Positions 24,435-36,415 of a stretch of 64,000 nt of DNA are shown here, piece after piece. The stretch is from Sipunculus nudus (taxonomy: Eukaryota; Annelida; Sipuncula; Golfingiida; Sipunculidae), in assembly GCA_026874595.1 (NCBI GenBank), contig CM049308.1:45579327-45643326 (forward strand). The letters run 5' to 3'. How positions within the stretch are numbered: position 1 is the stretch's first letter; the number at the start of each line of letters is the position of its first letter. The position numbers and the translations under genes are program-made. The notes beneath the pieces are model-generated. The model was given only the letters and a program-made list of their open reading frames with translations. It made no database searches and had not been told where the DNA came from.

Positions 24435-25311
24435 AAATTGGCCCCAGTGGCATGTCAAAAAAACGTTTTTGCAGGTTTATAACTCGTATGGGGAAATACA
24501 GCAAAATGGCTAAGTTAGGCTTCTCATAACTCAGCCAAAAATCACTGAACCAATACCATTTGAACAAACTTGAATTATCAACATTTAAGGATAACTAGAT
24601 GTGGTCAGACAATGGTCCTCAGAGTCCCAAATTTCTGGTAGTGCTGGACTAGTATACATGTGGGTGAAAAAATTAAGTTAAAAAAAAAAAAAGGTTTTTA
24701 TACATATGCATGAGGGATAAAATCCTACTGGACCAAATGATATTAAAGAAGATATGTCTGAAATAATGTGTGCAATAGAAAATCCCCAAATGTAGTCTGT
24801 TGGCCATATTTGATTTTGAGCAAGTCTGTAATTCAATTGGTCTGAAGCCCTCAATCTGAGGGTACCAATCATCCCTGTCAATTAGGGAAAGCTGCATTAG
24901 GTCTTGTTGAGTTATCACGAGCAAAATAAAAACAGCTATCAGGCTGTGGCAGCCATATTGGAATGCTGACAGGTCTGTAATTCAATAGGTCTGGAGCCCT
25001 CATAGGTACCAATCATCCCTGTGAATTTGGGAAAGCTGCATTTGGTTGTCATTGAGTTATCTCGTGCAAAAGAAAAACAGCGATTGGGCTGTGGCAGCCA
25101 CATTGGAATTCCGACAGGTCTGTAATTCAATAGGTCTTGAGCCCTCATAAGTACCAATCATCCCTATGAATTTGGGAAAGCTGCATTAGGATGTCGTTGA
25201 GTTATCGCACGAAAGAAAGTGTCACTGACTGTAGGACAGAAGTACGATGCACGGAAGGAAGGACTGACACGGTGATCACTATAGGTGAACCACTTGTCAA
25301 GCGGGGCCCTA
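24435..25311 (+). mobile_element. Family G-type element with 147-bp tandem units and 3' hairpin
   Basis: The first 170 bp are leftover C core. From about 24780 to 25230 there are three tandem units of about 147 bp, each with GGTCTGTAATTCAAT-like sequence and GTACCAATCATCCCT. The terminus at 25282-25311 shares CAAGCGGGGCCCTA with the G hairpin at 41642-41671, but the left arm has decayed. Confidence 0.55.
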
Positions 25312-25486
25312 ACAAGGCCTATAGGCTTTATGCTAACCTGTGCAAAATTTGGGAGAATGAATGGAGTTTTATTGTTTTTAAATTTAATATTGATCCTCTT
25401 ATTTCCTGCATATCTACCTTAGTCATTATGATTTCAGCAAAATGGATGTTTCCAACCTGCAAGTTTCTGACTAGGACATTTTAAAA
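25312..25486 (+). mobile_element. Family C 5' end fragment
   Basis: Starts AACAAGGCCTATAGG, followed by AACCTGTGC. It runs directly into a B element. The same C-to-B junction is repeated at 26950-27126, so the unit was duplicated. Confidence 0.6.
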
Positions 25487-26567
25487 CTAAAATACGGGTA
25501 GTCGACAAGCGACTACGTGTATCCGCTGAAATCAGACTGGGACGGGTGAAGTGAGGCATGGATTGAGTGGCATGGGGAAATAGAGCAATGCGTGTTGCAT
25601 ATTAGCATGGATGTTTGCAGTCGATAAGTGTATGTAGGTTGCGTGACCTACCACAAAATCCAGAAAGGTTTCTAAGTTGTATACATATGCAAAATTTTAG
25701 GCAGTTAAGTCAAACCACTACTTGTATATGAGTAATTTTATCCCACAGCAGACAAACAGAAGGATGCTGTGCAAAAATGGTTGCAGGAGGTGCCACCAAT
25801 CTTGTGTATGATTCAGAGCTATGTGAGATCTATACACATGCAAAATTTCAGGGGGATATGTCAAACCAGTCCTGAGATATAAGCCTGAATGTCTGCTGCG
25901 TAAACATAAATGTAGGTGGCGCCACCTGCCACATAATTGAGAAAGCTATCAAAGATGTATAAACTTGCAAATTTATAGGCAGATATGTCAAACCACTGCT
26001 GAGATATGAGTTATTTTATCCCATGGCAGACAAACAGACGGACGCTGTGCACAAATGGTTTGCAGGAGGCGTGACCAGTTTTGCGTATGATAAAGAGCTA
26101 TGTGAAATCTATACACATGCAAAATTTTGGCCAAATCGGTCAAACAGTTCCCGAGATATGAGCTTGGATGTCTGCAGCCTAAATGTAAAAGGAGGTGGCG
26201 ATACTTGTCATAAAATCAAGAAATCTGTGGAGGATGTATAAACCTGCAAATTTTCAGGTGGATAAGTCAAACCACTGCCGAGATATGATTGATTTTATCC
26301 CAAGGCAGATGAACAGATGGAAGTTATGCAAAAATGGTTGCAGGTGGCGCCACCAGTTTTGTATATGATGAAGAGCTATGTGAGATCTATACACATGCAA
26401 AATTTTGGCCCAACTGGTTAGAGGGTTCCAGAGATATGATCTTGGATAAGTGAATGTAGGTGGTGCAACCTGTCATAAAATCAAGAAAACTTTCTAAGAT
26501 GTATACACATGCAAAATTTCAGGTGGATAAGTCCAACCAATGCAGAGATATGAAGCTAGCTCCTGCC
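25487..26567 (+). mobile_element. Family B HINE, 5' end plus core
   Basis: Starts with a variant of ACTAGAATACGGGTAGTCGA then CGACTACGTGTATCCGC, which contains a GTAGTCG/CGACTAC stem. Tandem core units with GAGATATGAG, GCCACC and ACAAACAGACGGA follow. No 3' hairpin; it runs into C-like 3' sequence. Confidence 0.65.
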
Positions 26568-26950
26568 TTTCTTGAGATAGCTATGATGCATGACGGAAGA
26601 CGGAAGACTGACAAAGCCACACAGATTTCTTTGTTGCATAAACTCACAGATTCCCTAAAAATGCAAACCAGTTTTTTCAAACAGTTAAAATATGGTTTCA
26701 ATAGTTCTAATCTGGGCATTCTGCGTCTAGACGATGTGTCTAGACCTCTAAATGCTACGTCTAGACACATTGTCATGACACCAGACAGGGCCAGGTCAGT
26801 TGCCATGGTGATGTCTGGACCCCACCTGGTTGTACTCTGTGACCTCTTGACTTGGCTGCTGAAACTCAAATCTGTTTTTAAACACAGAAAGCCTTTTTCA
26901 ATTGGCTACACTACTTTTTTAAAGCTGCATTTACCCAAGCTATTCTTATA
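26568..26950. other. C-like 3' remnant, then low-copy stretch with perfect hairpin
   Basis: 26568-26656 resembles a decayed C terminus (GCTAGCTCCTGCC...CATAAACTCACAGATTCCCTAA). 26660-26950 is not repeated in the window. It holds a perfect 12-bp hairpin (ATGTGTCTAGAC at 26734-26745 and GTCTAGACACAT at 26759-26770, 13-nt loop). Open frames on both strands (163 and 116 codons) overlap the repeats and have no recognisable domain. Confidence 0.45.
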
Positions 26951-28306
26951 ACAAGGCCTACAGGCCTAATGCCAACCTGTGCAAAATTTGAAGTATGAGT
27001 ATGAATGGAGGTTTATTTTTTAAATTTAATACTGATTCTTTTAAGTCCTGCATATCTACCTTAGTCATTATGATTTCAGCAAAATGGACATTTCTGACCT
27101 GCAAGTTTCAGACTAGGACATTTTAAAACTAGAATATGGGTAGTCGACAAGCGACTGTGTATCCGCAGAAATCAGAGTGGGATGGGTGAAGTGAGGCATG
27201 GATTAAGTGGCAAGGGGAATAGAGTGAGGTGGGTTGCAGAGATATGAGCTTGGATGTCTGCAGCGTAAAAGGAATGTAGGTAGTGCCACCTGTCATAAAA
27301 TCGAGAAAAATGTGCAGGATGTATAAACCTGCAAAATTTCAGGTGGATAAGTCAAACCACTGCTGAGATATGAGTGATTTTATCCCAAGACAGATAACTG
27401 ATGGACGCTGTGCATAAGTGGTTGCAGGTGGCACCACCAGTTCTGCCTATGATAAAGAGCTATGTGAGATCTATAAACATGCAAAATTTTGGTGCATCTG
27501 GTCAAACGTTCCCGAGATATGAAAATGGACGTCTGCAGAGTAAACCTGAATGTAGGTGGCGCCACCTGTTATAAAATCAAGAAAGCTGTCCAGGATGTAT
27601 AAACCTGCAAAATTTTAGGTGGATAAGTCCAACCAATGCAGAGATATGAGTGATTTCATCCCACAGCAAACAAACAGACGGAGGCAGTGCAAAAATGATT
27701 GCAGATGGTGCCACCAGTTTTGCATATGATAAAGAGCTATGTGAGATCTATACACATGCATATTTTTTGCCCAATCGGTCAAGTTGTTCCTGAGATATGA
27801 GCTTGGATGTCTGCAGCTTAAATGTGAATGTAGGTGGTGCCACCTGTCATAAAATCAAAAAAGATGTCCAGGATGTATACACATGCAAAATTTCAGGTGG
27901 ATAAGTCCAACCAATGCAGAGATATGAGTGTTTTAATCCCAAGGCAGATGAACAGATGGAGGCTGTGCAAAAATAGTTGCAGGTGGCGCCACCATTTTTA
28001 GTGTATGTTATAAAGCTTTCCAAGGGCTACATTTGTGCAAAATCTTTAGCTAACGGTCAAATGGTTCCCAAGATTTGTGGGTTTATTTGTGGAAACAGAC
28101 GCACAAATGGACGCTGGGCAGAGAGGAAAGGTCAGAGGTCAACCAAAAATGAGGGCGCAGCAGTTCACATGTGACCATAATTCTAAATTTAAAAAATACT
28201 GCCCAGTGGTTATGGAGGAATTCTCCGGAAACCTATGCGGTGAAGGCGGCAGTGTCGGCGTCCGACTGAAAACATAGTATCCGCAAAACCCTGTTTTGTC
28301 GGATAC
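26951..28306 (+). mobile_element. C 5' fragment and family B HINE with 3' hairpin
   Basis: Repeats the arrangement at 25312: C 5' end (AACAAGGCCTACAGGCC), then the B 5' end near 27126. B core units carry GCAGGTGGCGCCACCA, and the 3' hairpin is at 28277-28306 (GTATCCG with CGGATAC, AAAAC with GTTTT). Confidence 0.68.
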
Positions 28307-28737
28307 AATGATTGTAGCTTGCACCAACAGTATTATATACAATGAAGAGATATATACATATGCCAAATGTCATACTGAAATGTCAAACCCCTCCTGTGAA
28401 ATAAGCAGGGACATACACTGTGCAAAAACTTTTGTAGGTGGTGCCACAACTGTCTTGTGAATGAGAATACCATCAAAGACGCATGGACAGGTCAAAATAT
28501 CAGTCAAATACATCAAACTTCCCCAGAGGTTGATGTACTGGGCTGACAAGGGTTAGGTGAGTTAGGCAGTTGCCCCCAAGTGATCTGTGACAAAATGCTG
28601 CCTCAAGCTACTGCACTGAGTGAACTCTTGACCTGCACCTGTCTAGACCGAGTGAACTTTTGACCTGTACCTGCCTGCACTGAGTGAACTGATCCTGTTG
28701 CATAATCTGACACAGTTGGCAGTCTGCCAAAACTATA
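28307..28737 (+). mobile_element. Family C core, split by an F element
   Basis: Matches the C body around 7200-7660 (CACTGAGTGAACTCTTGACC, CAGTTGGCAGTCTGCC). It continues after the F insertion at 29709. Confidence 0.6.
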
Positions 28738-29708
28738 AATAAATACATGTGCATTTTCCATAAAAATTTCTGTCTTTCATGAAATTTTCTATGTTTAGGA
28801 GCCGTAAGACAATGAAAAGTAGGTCAACCGGGATGAAACGTGAACTCGATCTGCAACTGTCATTATCTGCCCACACATAAAAAATCAGGGTGGTATCTGC
28901 AGGCATTGAGGAAAAAAAGTTGGTACATATGCATTTGTTATGAAAATTTCTATTTTTCATGAAACTTTCTATGTTCAGGAGCAGTCAAATGGTCAAAAGT
29001 ACGTCAACTGAGACAAAACAAGAACTTGATCTGTAACTGGTCATTATCTGCCTACACACCAAAAATCAAGCCCGTATCTGCAGGCATTGCGAAAAAAAGT
29101 CCGTACATGTGCACTTTTTTATGAAACTTTCTATGTTAGACCACCGTGAAACGGTCAAAAGTAGGTCAACTGGGACTAAACATGAACTGGATCTGTAACT
29201 GGTCATTATCTGCCAACACACCAAAAATCAGGCCAATATCTGCAGGCATTGCGAAAAAAATTTCATACATGTGTATTTGTCATGAAAATTTATATTTTTC
29301 ATGAAATTTTCTATGTTCAGGAGCGGTAAAACGGTCAAAAATAGGTCAACTGGGACGAAACACAAACTCGATCTGTAACTGGTCATTATCTGCCAACACA
29401 CCAAAAATCAGGCCAATATCTGCAGGCATTACGAAAAAAAAGTCTGTACATGTGTATTTGTCATGAAAATTTCTATTTTTCATGAAATTTTCTAAGTTTA
29501 GGAGTCGTAAAACGGTCAAAAGTAGGTCAACCGTGAAGAAACGCGAACTCGATCTGTAACTGGTCATTATCTGCCCACACACCAAAATCAGGCCAATATC
29601 TGCAGGCATTGCGAAAACAAGTCTGTACACTGTTTTATTTCGGAAGGACGGAAGGACGGACATGGGTAAAACTATATGCCCCGGCCACTTTGTGGCAGGG
29701 GCATAAAA
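28738..29708 (+). mobile_element. Family F HINE with intact 3' hairpin
   Basis: Five to six core units of about 162-181 bp (GTAGGTCAAC...GAACTCGATCTGTAACTG...CAGGCATT), then GGAAGGACGGAAGGACGGAC and the hairpin at 29676-29704. The 5' end seems truncated, since it starts inside a core unit. No coding capacity. Confidence 0.72.
29676..29704 (+). other. Family F 3'-terminal hairpin (type example)
   Basis: 29 nt: outer stem ATGCCCC/GGGGCAT (7 bp), one G/A mismatch, inner stem GCCAC/GTGGC (5 bp), TTT loop. Preceded by an AAGGACGG microsatellite and followed by poly-A-like sequence. Confidence 0.85.
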
Positions 29709-29886
29709 AAATAAACAAAATCCGATATAGTTTTTTGGATGACTGATTATTTGCAAAAAAATTGGTGATGCTAGATCCTGCCATTTTTGAGATAGCTATG
29801 GTTAACGTACAGAGGACGCACGAAGCACAACACACGACACACGACAGACGATGCCACACCATCGCATAAGCTCACAGGTTCGCTAA
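29709..29886 (+). mobile_element. Family C 3' end
   Basis: Continues the C copy to ACCATCGCATAAGCTCACAG followed by GTTCGCTAA. This copy also has a local CGATG/CATCG stem at the end. Confidence 0.65.
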
Positions 29887-29994
29887 AAAGCTGTTAAATT
29901 GAATTTTCTTTTTTGATATTTTATATGTATAGTAATTAGTTGCTTAGTCAACAAAAAACACCTGATAATTTCCCTGTAAATTGAGAACAAAATA
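29887..29994. other. Short AT-rich spacer before the satellite
   Basis: No repeat, gene or motif recognised. Confidence 0.5.
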
Positions 29995-31676
29995 CAGTTT
30001 ATTTGAAGTAAATATGTCAAATATTAAGTGAGCTATAAGCATTTACATACCCCTACCCCCATATCAAGGCTACCTGTCCATAGATGCCTTGCATAAAGAT
30101 GCAGTAGTCTTTAAATGGCCTAAAAGGATAGTGTATTCCAAAATAATCAGTTTATTTGAAGTAAATATGTCAAATATTAAGTGAGCTATAAGCATTTACA
30201 TACCCCTACCCCCATATGAAGGCTACCTGTCCACAGATGCCTTGCGTAAAGATGCGGTTGTCTTTAAATGGCCTAAAAGGATAGTGTATCCCAAAATAAT
30301 CAGTTTATTTGAAGTAAATATGTCAAATATAAGTGAGCTATAAGCATTTACATACCCCTACCCCCATATGAAGGCTACCTGTCCACAGATGCCTTGCGTA
30401 AAGATGTGGTTGTCTTTAAATGGCCTAAAAGGATAGTGTATCCCAAAATAATCAGTTTATTTGAAGTAAATATGTCAAATATTAAGTGAGCTATAAGCAT
30501 TTACATACCCCTACCCCCATATGAAGGCTACCTGTCCACAGATGCCTTGCGTAAAGATGCGGTTGTCTTTAAATGGCCTAAAAGGATAGTGTATCCCAAA
30601 ATAATCAGTTTATTTGAAGTAAGTATGTCAAATATTTAGTGAGCTATAAGCATTTACATACCCCTACCCCCATATGAAGGCTACCTGTCCACAGATGCCT
30701 TGCGTAAAGATGCGGTTGTCTTTAAATGGCCTAAAAGGATAGTGTATCCCAAAATAATCAGTTTATTTGAAGTAAATATGTCAAATATTAAGTGAGCTAT
30801 AAGCATTTACATACCCCTACCCCCATATGAAGGCTACCTGTCCACAGATGCCTTGCGTAAAGATGCGGTTGTCTTTAAATGGCCTAAAAGGATAGTGTAT
30901 CCCAAAATAATCAGTTTATTTGAAGTAAATATATCAAATATTAAGTGAGCTATAAGCATTTACATACCCCTACCCCCATATGAAGGCTACCTGTCCACAG
31001 ATGCCTTGTGTAAAGATGCGGTTGTCTTTAAATGGCCTAAAAGGATAGTGTATCCCAAAATAATCAGTTTATTTGAAGTAAATATGTCAAATATTAAGTG
31101 AGCTATAAGCATTTACATACCCCTACCCCCATATGAAGGCTACCTGTCCATAGATGCCTTGCGTGAAGATGCGGTTGTCTTTAAATGGCCTAAAAGGATA
31201 GTGTATCCCAAAATAATCAGTTTATTTGAAGTAAATATGTCAAATATTAAGTGAGCTATAAGCATTTACATACCCCTACCCCCATATGAAGGCTACCTGT
31301 CCATAGATGCCTTGCATAAAGATGCAGTTGTCTTTAAATGGCCTAAATGGATAGTGTATCCCAAAATAATCAGTTTATTTGAAGTAAATATGTCAAATAT
31401 TAAGTGAGCTATAAGCATTTACATACCCCTACCCCCATATGAAGGCTACCTGTCCATAGATGCCTTGCATAAAGATGCAGTTGTCTTTAAATGGCCTAAA
31501 AGGATAGTGTATCCCAAAATAATCAATTTATTTGAAGTAAATATGTCAAATATTAAGTGAGCTATAAGCATTTACATACCCCTACCCCCATATGAAGGCT
31601 ACCTGTCCATAGATGCCTTGCATAAAGATGCGGTTGTCTTTAAATGGCCTAATAGGATAGTGTATCCCAAAATAAT
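29995..31676 (+). repeat. Satellite array, 11 units of 153 bp
   Basis: Units start with CAGTTTATTTGAAGTAAATA at 29995, 30148, 30301, 30453, 30606, 30759, 30912, 31065, 31218, 31371 and 31524. Spacing is 153 bp (one unit 152). The central units carry GCGTAAAGATGCGG, while the first and some of the last carry GCATAAAGATGCAG. All frames have stops, so it is not a coding repeat. It is not a CRISPR: the units have no separate spacers. Confidence 0.97.
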
Positions 31677-31751
31677 CAATGTTAATATCTTTATTCATTA
31701 ATTGGACATACTTGGGGATCTAAAAATACCTATGTCATAAAACCCCAGAGC
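31677..31751. other. Short spacer after the satellite
   Basis: Nothing recognised beyond the end of the last satellite unit. Confidence 0.4.
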
Positions 31752-32430
31752 GGGTGCACGGTGACCCCTCCTTGCCCATCGACAATCAGTTCTTGTCTGA
31801 GTAAATTAAAAATTTTTGACATATTTTTATATTATTTTTTTAATTTTGCAATTAATATAAATTAACAAGCTGAAACATTTGCAAAAGACCTGGAATTTAT
31901 ATTAATATTATCAACTGCATCTTTGTCTATCATTAATTTCCTTCATATAATCCCTAATAGTAAAGAACAATATAATTTAATTCCTTTTTTTTCAATATTA
32001 AAATTGAAATGAAAAATATCATAGGTGACTCCATGGTGTAATTTGGAATACATTTTCATCCATCCATACAATATCAATACAACATTAGGGGGTGCACGGT
32101 GACCCCTCCTTGCCAATTGACTATCAGTACTTGTCTGAATAAAATTTAAAAATTTTTACATTTTTATTTTATTTTTTTTTTAATTTTGCAATTAATATAA
32201 ATTAACAAGCTGAAACACTTGGAAAATACCTGGAATTTATATTAATATTATCAACTGCATCTTTGTCTATCATTAATTTCCTTCATATAATCCCTAATAG
32301 TAAAGAACAATATAATTTAATTCCTTTTTTTTTTCATTATTAAAATTGAAATGAAAAATATCATAGGTGACTCCATGGTGTAATCTGGAATACATTTTCA
32401 TCCATCCATACAATATCAATACAATATTAG
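31752..32430 (+). repeat. Tandem duplication, two units of about 338 bp
   Basis: GGGTGCACGGTGACCCCTCC starts each unit (31752 and 32090). The rest, including AACTGCATCTTTGTCTATC and the T-rich stretches, follows in the same order. Part of the unit also occurs at 5625-5870. Confidence 0.85.
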
Positions 32431-33068
32431 TAATTGCAAGGTCATTCCCTGTTACTCACCAACTATCAAATTCCTTTTCTATTAATTTTCTTAAAGTATT
32501 ATCGACCTATACAAATTTATTTATTTATACTTTATTGTTATGTTGTTGGTCAAAACAACTGCTAGATGAGTTGGGTTGGACACCTGGATGATAAGCTGCC
32601 TGGCTGACTAGTATATGCCCTGCTGTGCATAATTTGCCTGAAAGGTCAGTAAGGTGACATACAGGTGGCTGAAGAGGGGCTGGGTAGAGCCTGAGTGTGA
32701 CATGGTCTCATAAAAATGATTTATAATAAAAGCTACAGTTTTTGGCCATTTTTTTCAACTTTCAAAACTAACAAACTGATATCCTTATGTGTGCAAGATA
32801 TGATTGTTATATAAACAGTGCTTACAGGAAACAAACATGCCATGGACAAAGTTGGGCAAAATTTAAAGTACTGATTTTATTTTTATGCTGATAACTTATA
32901 AAATTTGAAAAATTCAGAACTAATTTTGGGTTTATACAATTGAATTTTGATTGAATAATGTTATATCCCTGACAAAAAATCTCTAGCTTCAGCAATTTTC
33001 ATATTTAGGGAGTAAATATTTCTTAATTTTTTACAAAGAGCAGGATGTTAGGGCCTATAACATAAAAC
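32431..33068 (+). repeat. Family A core block (no 3' end)
   Basis: Matches 5900-6480 (GTTGGGTTGGACACCTGGAT, then CATGCCATGG...AAAGTTGGGCAAA). Cut at 33068 by a B element. No gene. Confidence 0.6.
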
Positions 33069-34248
33069 AACTAGAATACGGGTAGTCGACAAGCGACTAT
33101 GTGTATCCCCCTAAATCAGAGTGGAACTGGTGAAGTGAGGCATGGATTGAGTGGCAAGGGGAAATAGAGTGTTGCATATTAGCATGGATGTCTGCAGCCA
33201 AATTGTGTATGTAGGTTGCCCCCCCCCCCCACCACAAAATCCAGAAAGCCGTCCAAGTTGTATACATATGCAAAATTTCAGGCAGATAAGTCAAACCACT
33301 ACATGTATATGAGTGATTTTAGCCCGTGGCAGACAAACAGATGGACGCTGAGCAAAAATGGTTGCAGGTGATGCCACCAGTTTTGCGTATGATAAAGAGC
33401 TATGTGAGAACTAAACACATGCAAAACTTTGGCCCAATCGGTCAAACGGTTCCCAAGATATGAGCTTGGATGTCTGCTGCATAAACTAGAATGCAGGTGG
33501 CGCCACCTGTCATAAAATCAAGAGAGCTGTCGGGGATGTATAAACCTGCAAAATTTTAGGCAGATATGTCAAACCACTGCCGAGATATGAGTGATTTTAT
33601 CCCATGGCAGACAAACAGACAGGAGCTGTGCAAAAATGGCTGCAGGTGGCGCCACCAATTTTTGTGTATGTTATAAAGCTCTCCAAGGGCTACATTTGTG
33701 CAAAAAAATTTTCCTGATCGGTCAAACGGTTCCCGAGATATGAGCTTGGATGTCTGCAGCGTAAACGTGAATGTTGGTGGCGCCACCTGTCATAAAATCA
33801 GAAAAGCTATCCAGGATGTTTACACATGCCGAATTTCAGGTGAATTAGTCACTGCAGAGATATCAGTGAATTTAATCCAAGGCAGACGAACAGATGGACA
33901 CTGTGCAAACATGGTTGCAGGTGGCGCCACCATTTTTTGTGTATGTTATAAAGCTCTCCAAGGGCTACATTTGTGCAAAAAAAATTTCCTGATCGGTCAA
34001 ACGGTTCCCGAGATATGTGGGTTTATGTGTGGAAACAGACGCACAAACAGACGCAGAGCGCAGAGGAAAGGTCAGAGGTCAAAACAAAATCGGGGCGCAG
34101 CAGTTCACATGTGACCCGAACATAATCCCGGGTTTCGTAAAATTCCGCCCAGCGGTTATGGAGGAGATCTCCGGACACCTACGAGGCGGGGCGGCGGCGG
34201 CGTGCAGCTGAAAACATAGTATCCGCAAAACTCTGTTTTGGCGGATAC
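33069..34248 (+). mobile_element. Family B HINE, complete
   Basis: The 5' end is AACTAGAATACGGGTAGTCG at 33069. TGTATCC(C/G)CC near the 5' end is the inverse of GGCGGATACA at the 3' end, a subterminal inverted repeat. The core has alternating units of about 131-149 bp marked by the palindrome GGTGGCGCCACC at 33496, 33645, 33776 (as TTGGTGGCGCCACC) and 33920. A GGC-rich stretch (34185-34202) precedes the 3' hairpin at 34219-34248. Short open frames repeat in each B copy and are not considered genes. Confidence 0.78.
34219..34248 (+). other. Family B 3'-terminal hairpin (type example)
   Basis: 30 nt: outer stem GTATCCGC/GCGGATAC (8 bp), one unpaired G, inner stem AAAAC/GTTTT (5 bp), TCT loop. 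Other copies are at 28277-28306, 45700-45729 and, inverted, 45836-45865. Confidence 0.83.
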
Positions 34249-34312
34249 AATTATGCAATACTGACATCATTTCTGGCATGTGCTTGGCCAATGTAGTAGA
34301 AGAATATGTATA
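34249..34312 (+). mobile_element. Family A core, left of the second transposon
   Basis: Reads GCAATACTGACATCATTTCTG through AGAATATGTATA. The next A bases (TTATGTATGATGAAAG) appear only after 36421. The uninterrupted order is at 6477-6545. Confidence 0.7.
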
Positions 34313-36415
34313 CAGTGTTGCTCCTAGAGTGCGGCATTGCAGCAATGCCGCATTTTTTTGGCTGTGTCCCTTTGTTTTTAGGCAGGTGCGCCCATGTGGA
34401 CGCACTATTTCTACATGCGTCCCCTAAAAGTTTAAATAATGCGACCCTTACACGAACGTAGTTATATGAGAATTTAAACGTTTCAGGTCTTCATTTATCA
34501 AAACAAATCTATCCCTTCAGAAAGATTTGCGGGAATCCTCCGGTAGGGATCTCTGATAAAACCATATAAGCGGGATTACATGATACACATACTGTTAAAC
34601 TGGTTCAATGGTAACACCATCGATGTCTAGAATGCATCACCTCAGGGTTGGTCAATTCACATGGAGGGGTTACACATGTTCTGATAAAGATCACTGTTCT
34701 AGTGGTCAGAATAAAGATGCGAGTGAGCATCCAGTGTTCGACGGGATGTTGTTTAGCCTACATAATCTCACATCAAGATGCATTTTAATCATTTATAAAA
34801 GAATATGAAAAAGCAGATCTTTTTTTTGATTAAATGAAGTTTAGAATGTGCGCCCACGGCCGACATGATCAATCTTTATGACATTTCCCCCTAAGTAAAT
34901 CCGCAAAGCACGTTAGGAAACTCGCCTCCCCGACATTTTGAATGTTCGCATGTCATGATGTCAAGCAGTTCTAAGCAGCACCTAACAGTTTAGAATTATA
35001 CCAGGTCGATCATAAATTACATTATAATGCCTCAGATGACATTGTTACAATTGCTAAAACGATTATTTCACTCAAAGCAACTCCGTTCAGGTTTCCGACA
35101 ATCTCAAACTACTGGTACTTAAATTGTCTGTTGTGACACCGTTTCATGGCAGACCAGCCAACCGACATTAGCTCTTATTTATATTTGCATATTTTTATTC
35201 TGGGCCGAACTTTTAATTTGAATCATAGACATATGGCTATCATTTGAATAGGAATTCCCTCGTAATATTCAAGCCTCATGGACACGTAACCTCTTTGTTG
35301 CCCGGTATGTAAAGAAGCCCGAGCCCGGGAATATACTTCGCCGAGATTGCGATGTTTCTCCTGACTGAATGACTCAATCTCGTGGTATAATTGATATGAA
35401 AATTTCATAACTTATAAGACCCAACTGTTCCGTTGCTGGTTGTTTTACATTTTCTCTGACCAGTAATATGGATGTTTAATTGTTTGTTACTGGTCGAACA
35501 AGAAGGTAAAGCTGCTGCTGACAGCATATTTTCCAGGTTAAGCTGACATCGTTTACACGGCTACGTGTATGTATAGGCTAACACAAAAATTTCAGAAACC
35601 AGGAATATACTGACAGAAACATTCAGTTTCTGTTATAAACAGTTCCAGTTCCAATATTTCATTTTTTAAAAGAAATTATGATCTCTGGTCTTTTGATACT
35701 TGCCTAAGAATTATAAAAATGCAGTGTCGGCCGCAAAAATTCTCCCGGCTGACATGTAGGCCTAACATAGTTGCAAAGCACCGCCAGCGCAATAATGACA
35801 CGCTTTTATTTGTATTGGGAACAGAAATTTAGACGTTTATTCCTTTAATATTTTCATACAAACAGTTATGTAATATGGTGACAGTGGCAGCAAAATTCAA
35901 CAGACTTGCATCATACCACGGCCACTTACGCTTGCACAGCCGACTTTCTGAATAATCTATCCTTATAAATTTATCAACAGTGAATATATCCTTGTCTAAA
36001 TGTGCATGTCCTTATCCGTATTGAGTTGTTCACAGCAATAAGTTTCGATACTGATTTGTCACTTTGAATGACACCAGTTGTTGCATGATTCCTCAATTGG
36101 CAATGAACATGATTGTATGTCACTGGTTTGCCATCTGTACATCGATGTACCGGAATGGTTGATACTGAGACATGGATTCTTTTGCCTTCAGTTTTATGAT
36201 GACTAAAAAGTGATGACATGTAAACATGTAAAACTTTAAAAATATTTTTTATTCATTACCAAATGACCAAAACATACTTCTTTCACATTACATAGATTTT
36301 TTAAGATTATATTTTGCTTGGAAGATCGTGTCCCCTCCTTATTTTGGTTTGTCCCCCAGAAATTACACTAAGGGGCCCGATGTCCCTTTGCTTTTCATGC
36401 CTAAGAGCAACACTG
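34313..36415. mobile_element. Non-autonomous hAT-like transposon with 6-bp target duplication (2,103 bp)
   Basis: Terminal inverted repeats CAGTGTTGCTCCTAG (34313-34327) and the complement of CAGTGTTGCTCTTAG (36401-36415) differ at one base. TGTATA is duplicated at 34307-34312 and 36416-36421, and the uninterrupted family A sequence at 6537-6542 has one TGTATA. GTCCC/GGGAC motifs lie inside both ends. No transposase domain is visible. The interior is richer in CpG than its surroundings and not repeated in the window. A 61-codon open frame at 35223-35408 (minus strand) has a protein-like composition, but I recognise nothing in it. The termini differ from those of the 14159-20781 element. Confidence 0.78.

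Noticed and set aside
29995-31676. CRISPR-like or coding tandem array
   Set aside because: Units of 153 bp abut directly with no variable spacers, and all frames contain stops.
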